The notes below the pieces were generated by a model that was not told where the DNA came from, did no database searches, and saw only the letters and a list, made by a program, of their open reading frames with translations. DNA of 64,000 bases from positions 93,099,845 to 93,163,844 of the forward strand of contig NC_087062.1 in assembly GCF_963678635.1 (NCBI RefSeq), given 5' to 3'. Below, piece after piece: positions 28,701 to 34,399 of the stretch (positions are counted from its first letter, which is position 1; every line of letters begins with the position of its first letter). The DNA comes from Symsagittifera roscoffensis (Eukaryota; Xenacoelomorpha; Acoela; Convolutidae). The translations under genes were made by a program, and so were the position numbers.

Positions 28701-31700
28701 TGTCAGCGACGTAATGAAAAAACTTTCATGGATCGTTTTGATGTTTTTTTCTTTTTTAGGTTGCATCATTAAATTTTGTTCATGCCAAATAAATTTTTTG
28801 CGGATTCACGTTGTATTTCAGAAATAATGCGCAAAACGTAAAAAACTTCTAAATTCGAAAATTGTATTTGATATTCAGAGTTCCCAGCAAATTAAAATTT
28901 TTCTTCCGACACAAAAAACACTTTCTAAACTTTGAAAATTTTATCCAAAAAATAAATCATGAGCTGTCCTTAAATTCGAAGAGTTTTAGGACTAGATATT
29001 TTTCATTTAAGGTTTGAAGTTTTTTTTTTTAAAAAAATAGGTTTTCCTTGCGCTCATTGTCTACATCCCTACTCTTTTGGCTACCTTTTCAAAGAAATGA
29101 GTTACGTTTGATCAGAAAACGCTTCCAGAACAGTTTTTGTTTCTTAAAGTCTTGTGAATTGATATATTTTTTCTGAGAAGCTCCAAAGTTCATGAAAAAC
29201 CAGTATTTTTGTCAGTTTATATTTGCATTCAGCCATAACCGAAATTATCATAACAAACACCAATTCAAGCCAGCCTCTGAAAAAAAATCAAAAATCTTTG
29301 AACAAATTAGTATTGTGTACCTAGGTAATGAGTCATAAATGATCACATTTATTGTTTTTCAGGCACGATGTTTCTTCGAACGAACAAAGATATAACGGAT
29401 GACATTACGATGAAGATGTTGTACTTTGTGCTGTGCTACGTGGTCATTCTGTCAATCTCCGCTCTCCCATTTTTAATCGTTATGCGACCAGTTTTCCTCA
29501 AAGTATGACACTCCAATTTCTTATATTACAAGAGTTCTTATTAGAAATTTTTGCCAAAGATCGTTTTTCGAATTCACTTTCCAAACAAAGATAAATTTTC
29601 GCTTTTAAATAACAAAAATGGAATCAGCTACTCACAAATTTCTTTTCCTTTGTTGTAAATTTTGATTAAAAAAACGCGCAAAATGAAAATATTTTAGATC
29701 AAATTTTATTTTTGATTTCCCAACAAGTCAATCAGCGAAAGGAAGACTCAGGCTTTTTGGAATTTTTCGTGGTTTGACTTTTGATGTGTTTTTAAGTTTA
29801 ATTTGATTACAAACTCTACTATAAAACAGCGAAGTATAGAGGTCACGAAAAACGTGATCGACCTGTAGTTTCAAAAATGGGATTTACTTTTCAGATTTCG
29901 CCGCGAAACAAGAAAAATTATCTATTTATCCGGTTTTCTCAAATTGGGGTAATTTTATCGGCAAAGTGTCAATCATAACTGGTTCTAAGAACTCGAAGGG
30001 CTTGAAGGCTATCAATTTGATACTTTTTCAAAAAACAAGTCAGTAATTTTTTCTGTTTACTTCTGACTTCTGACTCTTTTCAAGCGTTCTGACTATTTTC
30101 AAACTGTCAGTTGCTATGTTTTCTGTTTTTTTTTGCGCGCGCATTGACTTTTTTCCATTTCTGTTGGCGAAGTTTCAAATCAAGAAAAATTGGAACTGCT
30201 TTGCAGTTTTGAAAATACGGTTTGTCTTCTGATTTCTTTTAAAAATCATTTAAAATCTTTTGTTGAAAGAAGAACGATATCCTGTATCGACTTGTAGAAC
30301 TGTAAAAATTACTAAAAAATTGATCATCATCTAACTTCGAAAATGGATTTACATTATCATATTTTCCAGCAAATTTTTTTTTCCTTTTATCCACTTTTCT
30401 AACATTGGAAAATCTTTATGAAAAAGTGTCAACAGAAAAAAAAAAACCATCTTTTTTTTCACGGAATTTTGAAAATTGAGATCAACATTTTTTTTCTTAA
30501 CAATTTGCTGGCGGCTATGTTTTTTATCTGTTATCATAAACTGTTTTTAGAATTTAGATTTTTAGATTTTTTGGGCTCAATTTTAGATTTTCAGGCTCAA
30601 TTTAAAATTTCTAGGTATTTTTTTTAAAAACCTTTTAAGTTCAGTTCATTTCCTATGTTAAAAGAAAGACAAACTCCGCTATCGAACAGAAAAACTGTAA
30701 AAATTGCAAATTTTGAATTAACTTTTATTTCAAAAACAAAAATATATATATTTTCAGATTTTACAGCAAAAAATTTTCATTTTGGGCTCAAATTTACTTT
30801 TCGCGGTTTGTTTTTTAATTTTCAAGGTGTTTCTTTTGTTGAAAGGACGAAAATTCCACTCCCTAACAGAAAAAAAGTTATAAGTACAAAAAACATGATT
30901 TTTTCTAATTTTGAGAATGAATTTCATTTACAGATTTCCCAAAATCACAAAAAAATTTACCGATCGATCTAGTTTTCTCAATTTGAATTAAATTAAAAAT
31001 TGTCAATCTTAATTTTATCTTGAAATTCAATCAACTTGAGGCCATGTATAATTTTTAAAAATGGAAGTAAGATTTTTTTCTGTTTAATTGCGTTCATTGA
31101 ATCTTCTCTAATTGTCTACTGGCTATGTTTAATCGTCAATGAACGTAGTTCAGACTATTAAATAAGTTGTTTGATGATTTTTTTCTTTTTTTTTCAGGAA
31201 AAATTTCGAAATTTTGGCTCAAATTTAGGTCAAAATTTTGGCTCAAATTTGTTTTTTCTTGCAGTTTATTTTTGTATTATTTCAAAATTCAGAAGGAACG
31301 CTATCTCCACAATCGTAAAGATTACGAAAAACAATATTGATTTGTAATTTTGAAAATGGAATTTGATTATCAGTTTTCCCAGCGAAATAAAAAATTACTA
31401 ATTGATCCAGTTTTTCAAATTGGAATAGTTTTATCATACAAATGTTAATCATATATTGTTCTGGAGATTCAAAGAGCTTTACAGTGAACTAGTGTTTTCA
31501 AGAATATTCCCAAATTAAAGATGTTGAAATTCCCAAGTTGAAATTACAAAATTGTCCGAATTTTTTTTCTGTTCTCTTGCGTTTATTGACTCTTTTTCAA
31601 CTGTCTGCTGGCTGTGTTCTAAAACAACTAACTTAGATGTTTCTTGTATTTTTTTTTATCTTTTCAATTGTTTTCAAAAATTTTAAGTAACCTCATATTT

Positions 31701-33030
31701 GTTGGGGCAAATCAGGGCAAATTAACTTTAAGCACGAGTAAAAATGTGCAAAAAATTAAGCTATTTTAATGATGTATGGTGTTAACAGGAAAGATCCAAT
31801 GGTTTAATTGACACTGGGCCATATGTCATCGCAACGTTTATAGGTAAGAAATTTATGCCATCACCAAAATATTTTTTCAGGAAATATAGTATCTTGGAAA
31901 TATATTATCTAAATAGGAAACAGAAATCAACTGTAACACACATTTTGAGCATACAAGTCGCACTGCTTCTGGTTTCTTTTCAGATATTTTTTTTGTCTCC
32001 GCAAAACTAAAACACACTGCAAAATTTTCGAACCGTAAATTTTTTTTGAGTGTTAATGAAAAAATTGAACATATATTTTTTGGCTCATGTGTTTTTTTTA
32101 ATTAATTTTTCATTACACTCAAATTTTTTTGTCGATTAATTTTTTGTAATTTTTTGTGTGCAAGATATTTTGTGCATATGCAGCATTACATCGAACACTT
32201 TTTAGGATAAAATTGTCCGATCTCCCAAAGCCGGGTTTTAAAAACGAACATCTTTTTCTGATCCCTGCGAAGAAATTAGACAGGACGTGTATATTTGCAG
32301 GCATGATACCTGGTGTGTTGGTGATTTCTCTCGTGACGTCACTCATGATTGTGTACATGACAGATGTAAATGGGTTCGGTATCTTCTTCGTCACCACCTT
32401 CCTCGTCCTCATGAATGCAGAGTCCTTCATGTACATGGTGTCCACATTCACAGACGAGCACGTGACTGCCACTGCCATGGCGGCCGCCTTCTTCGGCACA
32501 TTCATGATTTGTTGTGGGTTCCTTCTACAGAGAAGCGTGAGTGATACACCGTAGTTTTTAACCCGCAATTTCAGTCCTCTGATATGAACTTATTGGAACC
32601 TTAGAAAAAAAATTTCTACATGGTATGTTTCTAAAGTAGAGTTCACACCCGTAATAACGTTCTCATAACGAGGAGTGCTGGAAGCCATTCGATTTAAACT
32701 TTTTGGGTATTGGTACTCAAAAAAGGGAATAGGCATCGTCACCTCTGATCTTTAATTGACTAGTTTTGTGCTCAGCTCATCCCGGATTACTGGATCTGGA
32801 TGTACTATCTAGCCTTCCACACGTATGCCTTGAGAGCCTACATATACACTCATCTGGACGGAGTGGATGGGAACAAGACCGAGGAAGCGATTGCGAAGCA
32901 TCTTCTGCAAGAGATTGACATGGATGACGTGGACATAGGAACGGAGCTGGGAGTCCTGACCGGATACATGTTCATCGTGTTCTTAATCTTCACACTGGTG
33001 ATGCAGTTCAAACACACGGGCAAGAAGTAG
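1738..33030 (+). CDS. ABCG-family half-transporter (ABC-2 type), 11 exons
   Basis: Exons: 1738-1968, 2223-2439, 4179-4316, 4657-4737, 5370-5498, 5625-5770, 6752-6851, 29363-29502, 31789-31843, 32301-32536, 32776-33030. They join in frame to 575 codons plus stop, slightly short for a half-transporter. The nucleotide-binding domain comes first: Walker A GPSGSGKTT (residues 41-49), signature LSTGQ (147-151), Walker B with catalytic Glu (167-172), D-loop SGLD, and H-loop His204. The membrane domain follows from about residue 310, with hydrophobic stretches in exons 7, 8, 9-10 and 11. NBD-then-TMD order defines ABCG; members move lipids, sterols or xenobiotics as dimers. The Q-loop position reads YVSVDD, with Val88 where Gln is usual. 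Introns 2 and 4 need GC donors. Intron 7 is 22.5 kb and holds an LTR retrotransposon. The start is the first ATG after an in-frame stop at 1693; an acceptor at 1696 means coding could begin in an upstream exon. Substrate unknown. Confidence 0.88.
2440..4178 (+). other. ABCG intron 2 with GC donor and repeat copies
   Basis: Exon 2 must end at ACAG (2439), because reading on gives GGC then TAG. The next bases are GCTAGT, so the donor is GC; the acceptor is TGTCTAG at 4178. Joining here keeps the ABC signature and the following RRRLSIA motif in frame (phase 1). The intron carries two copies of the AAGAGTC-ended repeat family. Confidence 0.75.
2785..3750 (+). repeat. AAGAGTC-ended intronic repeat, two diverged copies
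   Basis: Two successive diverged copies. Each runs from a long T tract ending in TTTCAGGAA, through a CGCGG(TTT/AAT) core, a segment like TTTTCTCAAATTGGGTTAA, and a right end resembling CATTGACTCTTTTCCAACTGTCTGTTGG. Related copies lie in several other introns of this gene. The boundaries are approximate. Confidence 0.55.
4738..5369 (+). other. ABCG intron 4 with GC donor
   Basis: Exon 4 encodes the H-loop and ends GCAG at 4737; the intron begins GCCAGT and ends TATTCAG at 5369. The exon 4-5 join gives an in-frame TAGVVMYSG, the expected strand after the H-loop of ABCG proteins. No GT donor keeps the frame. The intron contains an AT-rich patch at 4855-5035 with repeated AATCGATTATAATGGATTA, possibly a small MITE. 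Confidence 0.72.
5256..5275 (+). other. G-quadruplex-type motif in ABCG intron 4
   Basis: Four G runs (GGGG, GGGG, GGG, GGG) are separated by loops of two, one and three bases, which matches the standard intramolecular G4 pattern. It lies about 95 bases upstream of exon 5 on the sense strand. Any role in splicing is speculation. Confidence 0.5.
5853..6310. repeat. AAGAGTC-ended intronic repeat in ABCG intron 6
   Basis: This is the clearest copy. The left end AAGAGTCGATGAACG is mirrored by a right end near 6265-6292 that reads as a diverged inverted match, giving a terminal-inverted-repeat element of about 440 bp. Internal landmarks are a T tract followed by TTTCAGGAA, the TCGCGGTTTGACTT block, GTAAAGGTCACGAAAAAC and TTGGGTTAC. 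Confidence 0.55.
6458..6657. other. Assembly gap (200 N)
   Basis: Exactly 200 undetermined bases in ABCG intron 6, a conventional scaffold-gap length, so the true distance is unknown. It lies between exon 6 and exon 7; the two still join in frame (phase 0). Confidence 0.98.
7560..8470 (-). repeat. Diverged 150-190-bp tandem repeat family, reverse orientation
   Basis: Several diverged units in ABCG intron 7. Read on the - strand they match the units at 34.4-35.4 kb: a block like AAATCTGAGATTTTAGTTTC, then a GGAGCTC-type segment, then GCATAAGCG, then GCCC and an A/T-rich tail. For example 8185-8250 is the reverse complement of this consensus. Function unknown; no coding potential is supported. 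Confidence 0.55.
8468..9110. repeat. Two-copy tandem duplication, 321-bp period
   Basis: The segment starting TATCTACTCCTTGGGCC at 8471 starts again at 8792. The copies differ at only a handful of positions, so the duplication is much younger than the surrounding repeats. Each unit contains one reverse-oriented unit of the 150-190-bp family fused to a segment with GGAGGATGCAGGCGCAC. Confidence 0.85.
9490..10917 (+). repeat. AAGAGTC-ended repeat copies flanking the LTR element
   Basis: Diverged copies of the intronic repeat family. A T tract ending TTTTTCAGGAAAA lies at about 10515-10545, with the TTCGCGGTTTGACTT block, AAAGGTCACAAAAAACGT and AAATCGGGTTAACTTTATC following. The LTR retrotransposon begins directly after this region. 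Confidence 0.5.
10918..11324 (+). repeat. 5' LTR
   Basis: 407 bp, starting TGGAACCAG and ending CCTAACTCA. It matches the 3' LTR along its whole length with about 20 substitutions and small indels by eye, near 95% identity, so the insertion is not recent. A TATAAAA box lies at 10974-10980; the 3' LTR has TAAAAAA there. A palindrome occupies 11035-11062. Confidence 0.95.
11035..11062 (+). promoter_or_regulatory. Perfect 13-bp stem hairpin in 5' LTR
   Basis: GTGCTGAAATTAC and its reverse complement are separated only by TT. In the 3' LTR the outer three base pairs are lost. It could be an RNA stem-loop near the R region or a DNA palindrome; the role is not known. Confidence 0.6.
11325..12459 (+). 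other. Retrotransposon leader with repeated stem-loops
   Basis: Untranslated leader, about 1.1 kb. Two near-identical stem-loops lie at 11841-11864 and 11917-11941: GATC, CAAGG, a short loop, CCTTG, GATC. A short phrase AGTGTCTAACGA also occurs twice (about 11981 and 12172). A 65-codon open frame at 11955-12152 lacks any recognisable feature and I do not treat it as a gene. Paired leader hairpins are often packaging or dimerisation signals in LTR elements, but that is inference. Confidence 0.6.
11327..11336 (+). promoter_or_regulatory. Primer-binding site (TGGTGCGACC)
   Basis: Starts two bases after the LTR end. TGG at the start is complementary to the CCA tail of a tRNA, and the rest would pair with a tRNA 3' end reading GGTCGCACCA. 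I cannot say which tRNA that is. Confidence 0.75.
12241..12590 (+). repeat. First copy of duplicated leader/gag-start segment
   Basis: About 350 bp that recurs at 12914-13270, offset 673-675 bases. It begins CCTTGAACACAATCAC, contains CCCTAAGTAAGATTAAGTAAG and GGACTAACAGTCTA, and ends inside the first codons of gag. The copies have diverged by several substitutions, so this duplication is not recent. Confidence 0.88.
12460..12630 (+). pseudogene. Truncated duplicate of gag N-terminus
   Basis: ATG at 12460 starts a 56-codon frame whose first ~44 residues parallel the start of the gag ORF at 13135 (MSLKNLGNKQ versus MSLNNLGNKQ). It then runs into the inserted dispersed repeat and stops. It is therefore a broken extra copy created by the leader duplication. 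Confidence 0.8.
12591..12913. mobile_element. ~322-bp dispersed repeat inside the retrotransposon
   Basis: From AATCAAAATGTCAAAAAAG to AAAAGACTCAAAC this matches 52157-52479 at over 90% by eye. It lies exactly between the two copies of the leader/gag-start duplication. No terminal inverted repeats or obvious coding capacity are seen. Class unknown; a nonautonomous element or a captured transcript is possible. Confidence 0.85.
12914..13270 (+). repeat. Second copy of duplicated leader/gag-start segment
   Basis: Matches 12241-12590. This copy runs on into the long gag ORF, so it is the one that kept function. Its left edge coincides with the end of the inserted dispersed repeat. Confidence 0.88.
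13135..13977 (+). CDS. Retrotransposon gag N-terminal ORF (280 aa)
   Basis: Open for 280 codons from the ATG in the second leader copy. It starts MSLNNLGNKQIIVLHNCEIN. There is a strongly basic stretch (many K and R, residues ~40-65), a Ser/Asp/Glu-rich centre, and no recognised domain. Position after the leader and before the capsid-like region identifies it as the start of gag. After the stop at 13977 the same reading continues in other frames through 14400 with further stops, so it is probably the intact front part of a longer polyprotein. Whether it was once a separate protein is not clear. Confidence 0.65.
   Translation: MSLNNLGNKQIIVLHNCEINNEAYDLVFTPHKQTIGYIRTKRQTIKRNILSKKRQITRKRFSKRRNAVSESEVSNSDALCKLKETVNKNYPVHDQLYFSDSEATSHSSKQGKRRIKKIYKNKPVRLYSWNQPIRHIEHYALTVTEKMSQSPSDESPDEDSVFPFIISSPTEDRGQRQFCTNLIANVFEQGSSSCKAEFPEVKIKRQIIDLYLKRICILTQPYGIYTIDISTESRYHSKHVIQTDDVDIEFSEVFTEYIKNIQHQNSQRANSIFTNDVFLY
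13978..16735 (+). pseudogene. Gag capsid/nucleocapsid region, disrupted
   Basis: Coding capacity shifts between frames with in-frame stops at, for example, 15027 (TGA), 15085 (TAA) and 15309 (TAA). The segment from about 15240 through the 261-codon ORF at 15435-16220 looks like a capsid: a GTDPE start, a conserved WxxHRRTALIQTTL helix, then a long charged helical C-terminus. A zinc knuckle follows at 15977-16018 with C-X2-C-X4-Q-X4-C, where Gln (16001) replaces the usual His. After it comes an Asn/Arg/Ser-rich tail (16130-16600), typical of basic nucleocapsid tails. The 143-codon frame at 16217-16648 is out of frame with this and is probably not a product. Confidence 0.75.
16738..17613 (+). 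pseudogene. Aspartic protease region of pol
   Basis: An open frame follows a TAA at about 16732 and runs to 17613. The active-site motif DSG (17026-17034, in LIDSGAESNII) is the mark of retropepsins, and the later GISFITKY segment fits the flap-to-C-terminal half. Retropepsins cut gag-pol polyproteins. The frame is intact across the protease core, with stops before and after, so it must originally have been joined to gag and RT. Confidence 0.85.
17888..18870 (+). pseudogene. Reverse transcriptase domain, disrupted
   Basis: 17888-18355 encodes the fingers and palm start, including an LDARYLN-type block and TADMNSAYN, then a TAA at 18353. The same frame resumes with PLDEQSRRLTQF and a FYGFSIGRAAFSAFM segment. 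An A8 run at 18503-18510 shifts the frame, and the catalytic YLDD lies at 18523-18534 in the new frame. A T8 run near 18641-18648 shifts it again before an FLGHII block. RT copies the element RNA into DNA. Two frameshifts plus stops make this copy non-functional. Confidence 0.92.
18871..19892 (+). pseudogene. RNase H domain and connection to integrase
   Basis: The 309-codon frame at 18963-19892 covers RNase H: CDSSNFGIGAALLQ (first Asp), LMRECTAI (Glu), LFTDHKPI (Asp) and a GKHLALPDTLSR end. A 19-bp tandem duplication (18961-18979 and 18980-18998) breaks the link with RT. After RNase H come ~170 residues of linker without recognised domain, ending in a TGA at 19890. RNase H removes the RNA strand during reverse transcription. 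Confidence 0.88.
19893..20906 (+). pseudogene. Integrase, disrupted
   Basis: A zinc-binding HHCC-type segment lies at 20070-20215 (HTQHTKGHLG... CNDCKICQLNK), interrupted by a TAA near 20119. The catalytic core has Asp at 20293 (SFD), Asp at 20472 (TDNGTEF) and Glu at 20580 (GLVEGMNR); the last two are 35 residues apart, the D,D35E spacing of retroviral integrases. The first Asp is in a different frame from the rest. The integrase core is otherwise open until 20906. Confidence 0.92.
20907..20950 (+). repeat. Short tandem duplication after integrase
   Basis: AAACACAAATTTTGCAGTAA is followed by a near copy with CTTTG. It sits at the point where the integrase frame is lost and may be the lesion that ended that frame. 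Confidence 0.6.
21192..22187 (+). CDS. Pro/Ser/Thr-rich ORF between integrase and env-like region
   Basis: 331 codons open, with reading frame also open upstream toward 20960. Composition is rich in P, S, T, Q and N, low in K, with no Cys cluster and no clear membrane segment. Position (after pol, before env-like) allows it to be either the C-terminal tail of pol, the front of env, or a separate protein. It overlaps the next frame (starting 22072) by 116 bases. I do not recognise a domain. Confidence 0.6.
   Translation: MQQDLNRVRHISQNQNTFEIHRQIIHPRRNRNFQTPIVHFDIPQSPTPTTSELSSSTLPETPTLLSQQSISNIPSHYLGSTPTSQQIRENPFNPPDTTERPLYWTTHSYTQGEPNIVNEPIDISSDTTLSSLPETLSLPSTPSINHVSPTLFPLNFPNNLDARYREQSSSNIPLRLDWNTFVAPPPLFGQHQESNRLHSWALNRLQYRQDIHEDIREHNTQILQQNSLQLKFEITVKLNSIVQHPFPLSPPNITAQSLPPPFITTEVIYKYVDIPKTQLDISHFITHTPDYHTHVYFRDIYVSTHFFSKFFRTTYESIPSYRTSGFVSNTL
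22072..24655 (+). pseudogene. Env-like glycoprotein region, disrupted
   Basis: A run of overlapping frames (22072-22479, 22500-22766, 22685-23035, 23124-23666, 23766-24212 and 24429-24653) that together look like one broken gene of about 800 codons. Cys residues recur in the middle part. The frame ending 24212 closes with ~25 hydrophobic residues that fit a membrane anchor, and a second hydrophobic stretch follows near 24270-24310. Place (3' of integrase), length and anchor fit an envelope-type protein as found in errantivirus-like gypsy elements. The family of the ectodomain is not recognised. At least five breaks (stops and frameshifts) separate the pieces. Confidence 0.65.
24779..26041 (+). 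pseudogene. Accessory ORF 1 downstream of env: 420 codons, one internal stop
   Basis: The ATG frame 24779-25381 (200 codons) ends at a TAA, but the same frame then stays open to a TAA at 26039-26041. The whole region is therefore one reading frame with a single interrupting stop at 25379. The first half is rich in S, T, P and N. The second half is more globular, with charged and aromatic residues (for example LHWTAYYNF near 25455 and YYDHKIIRSNQ near 25650) and no clear signal peptide or anchor. It lies downstream of the env-like region, where simple gypsy elements have nothing. I do not recognise a family. Confidence 0.6.
26112..26447 (+). CDS. Accessory ORF 2 downstream of env (111 aa)
   Basis: 111 codons, intact, starting MIQSYIICPLTKTFNDEKSR. 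It begins 70 bases after accessory ORF 1 ends. Composition is balanced and looks helical in the C-terminal half (alternating hydrophobic and polar residues around KALQLLWPLL). No family recognised. Intact frames here contrast with the broken gag-pol, which may be chance over short length. Confidence 0.5.
   Translation: MIQSYIICPLTKTFNDEKSRPVIILHEYIQPIEVPILEFIHNTKYNQKTYNLIQNTPHEFAVGTEELKTIKALQLLWPLLQTKNIIRILAKLLTTSDATHDIFPHGFFPDN
26448..27535 (+). other. Retrotransposon 3' non-coding stretch
   Basis: No ORF seen. It has scattered copies of GCACTAAAAG and AGTAAATTCATT around 26620-26830, and a GC-richer patch at 27285-27350 in which GGCCTAACCCACC occurs twice. The patch could hold a splice or promoter signal, but nothing in the sequence proves it. 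Confidence 0.5.
27536..27892 (+). pseudogene. Accessory ORF 3 near the 3' LTR: ~118 codons, one internal stop
   Basis: One frame is open from after a TAG at 27533 to TAA at 27890, apart from a TGA at 27701-27703. There is no ATG near the start, so it would be a spliced 3' exon or a decayed ORF. The middle reads like a normal globular protein (DIPLTITAHKGFRVRLDF) and the end is hydrophobic (LISLTVIVFVKR). It is too short for statistical certainty, and I do not recognise it. Confidence 0.4.
28046..28454 (+). repeat. 3' LTR
   Basis: 409 bp, TGGAACCAG to CCTAACTCA, followed by the ATTT target duplication. Immediately before it is AAAGCCCGGATGGG, partly purine-rich, a weak candidate for the polypurine tract. 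Confidence 0.95.
28455..29100 (+). repeat. AAGAGTC-ended repeat, 3' side of LTR insertion
   Basis: Directly after the target duplication comes a T tract ending TTTTCAGGAAAAA, then TTCAAGCTCAAA, the same order as in the other copies of this family. The retrotransposon therefore landed in or at the edge of such a repeat. A second diverged copy may start near 28755. Confidence 0.5.
29690..30180 (+). repeat. AAGAGTC-ended repeat in ABCG intron 8
   Basis: Carries the TTTTTCGTGGTTTGACTT block, AGAGGTCACGAAAAACGTGAT, TTTTCTCAAATTGGGGTAA and a right end with CTGACTATTTTCAAACTGTCAGTTG. Confidence 0.55.
30560..31640 (+). repeat. AAGAGTC-ended repeats in ABCG intron 8, two copies
   Basis: Two diverged copies in tandem. 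The second starts near CAATGAACGTAGTTCAGAC (31137) with a T tract ending TTTTCAGGAAAAA and ends with GCGTTTATTGACTCTTTTTC at 31580-31600. That end is the inverted counterpart of the left end. Confidence 0.55.
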
Positions 33031-33890
33031 ACTGAACAATCAGCCGACATATATAACAACTCTCAATTTGCGACAACAAAAGCAATAGCAATTTTATGAT
33101 GATTTAAGTGAAACTATAAAAAAACACCCCAAACTTTTGGCACCACGGTTGACACAGAAGTGCTATCTTGAAGGATGTTGTATATTTTGGTCTTTGACAG
33201 CGTTGACTAACTACTAAAGCCCACTACTTCTAACTGACAAAAAATTCAACATAGGTTTTTGATCTAAATATGAGCCAAATTTCATGACCGTTGAAACAAG
33301 AGAGCAAAAAGTTTCACGCTTGTGTCAAGCCGAAGTTTCACTGACAAAAAGTTAGGGAAAAGTACTTGCTGCAAGTAAATTATTGCCTTACTTGTACCGA
33401 ATTAACTATATTGATTTATTTGAAAAATAACTTCGATTGAGTTGTAATTGATTTGCAATTGAACGGTAAACTTAAAAATTATTTCTGAGGCTGAATGGTA
33501 TTTAAAAATTAAGCAACCAACCCAATAATCTTTAAATGGAGAAAAACCAAAATTAAGAGATACATAAAGAACGGTTTTTAATAAATAGAAGGCTGCTCAC
33601 ATCAGAGAAAAGACCCGACTGGCTTTAACCAAACTTTTCGCAACATGCAATGCGACGTAGAAAGCATTGTTTGGCAACTAGTTATAACTTATTGACCAAT
33701 TGCTTCCCTCATTTCAATTCAAAAACAATTTTGTGACAGATTATCCCTGTCTTACGCAGAAGTCATCAGAAACGATTAGTTTTCATCAGAAACAGACCAT
33801 CAGAAACAGTTTTTCATAAAATGTAATGTTGTCTGGCAAAAACTCTGCCCAAATAATGCGCCGTCAATTTCTTTGAAAGTAACTGTGGTT
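33031..33890. other. ABCG 3' flank
   Basis: Non-coding. The first AATAAA downstream of the ABCG stop is at 33580-33585, 550 bases on; a closer variant signal may be used instead. No other feature seen. Confidence 0.45.
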
Positions 33891-33899
33891 TGTGCGATT

Positions 33900-34345
33900 C
33901 GCAGAGGATCTATTCCCGGATCGAGGTCCGCGACTCATGTCCAGACTTCGCGAACTACATTTGGCATGTCCAATTTTTGCGGCCAACTGTAGACATGTCC
34001 TGGCTCACAACCGAAACTTAGTTTTTTTTCTCATATTTGCGACCAAAATGAACCGTCTCGTTTTTGGCGACCGAGACGGAGCTGGCGCGGCCAGAAATTT
34101 GTGACACATAATTGGAATGACCAGACTTTTGCGGCCAAATATCGCAACTAATAGACTTTTGCGGCTGTAAAGTTCAGCTGTGGCTTTCGCGACCAAGGTG
34201 AAGGCGCAATAAGGAAACAACGCGGCAGATACGACCAAACCCAGCCATTTCTAAACTTTGGCGACCGAAATGGAGACGACTCGACTTTTGCGACGAAGCT
34301 GGAGACGGCGCAACCAAGAAAAAATCTTTCAGATATGATCAATTG
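33900..34345. repeat. Degenerate tandem repeat of a GACTTTTGCGACCAA-type unit
   Basis: A GC-richer patch in which units like GACTTTTGCGGCCAA, TTTTTGGCGACCGAGACGGA and GACTTTTGCGACGAAGCTGG recur every 25-40 bases with alternating TGGAGACG-type segments. Short ORFs on both strands here come from the repeat. Confidence 0.5.
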
Positions 34346-34399
34346 AAGATTATCCTGTGTGTTAAGGATAATCAGTTTGTCTTATTTCCTCACATTCAA

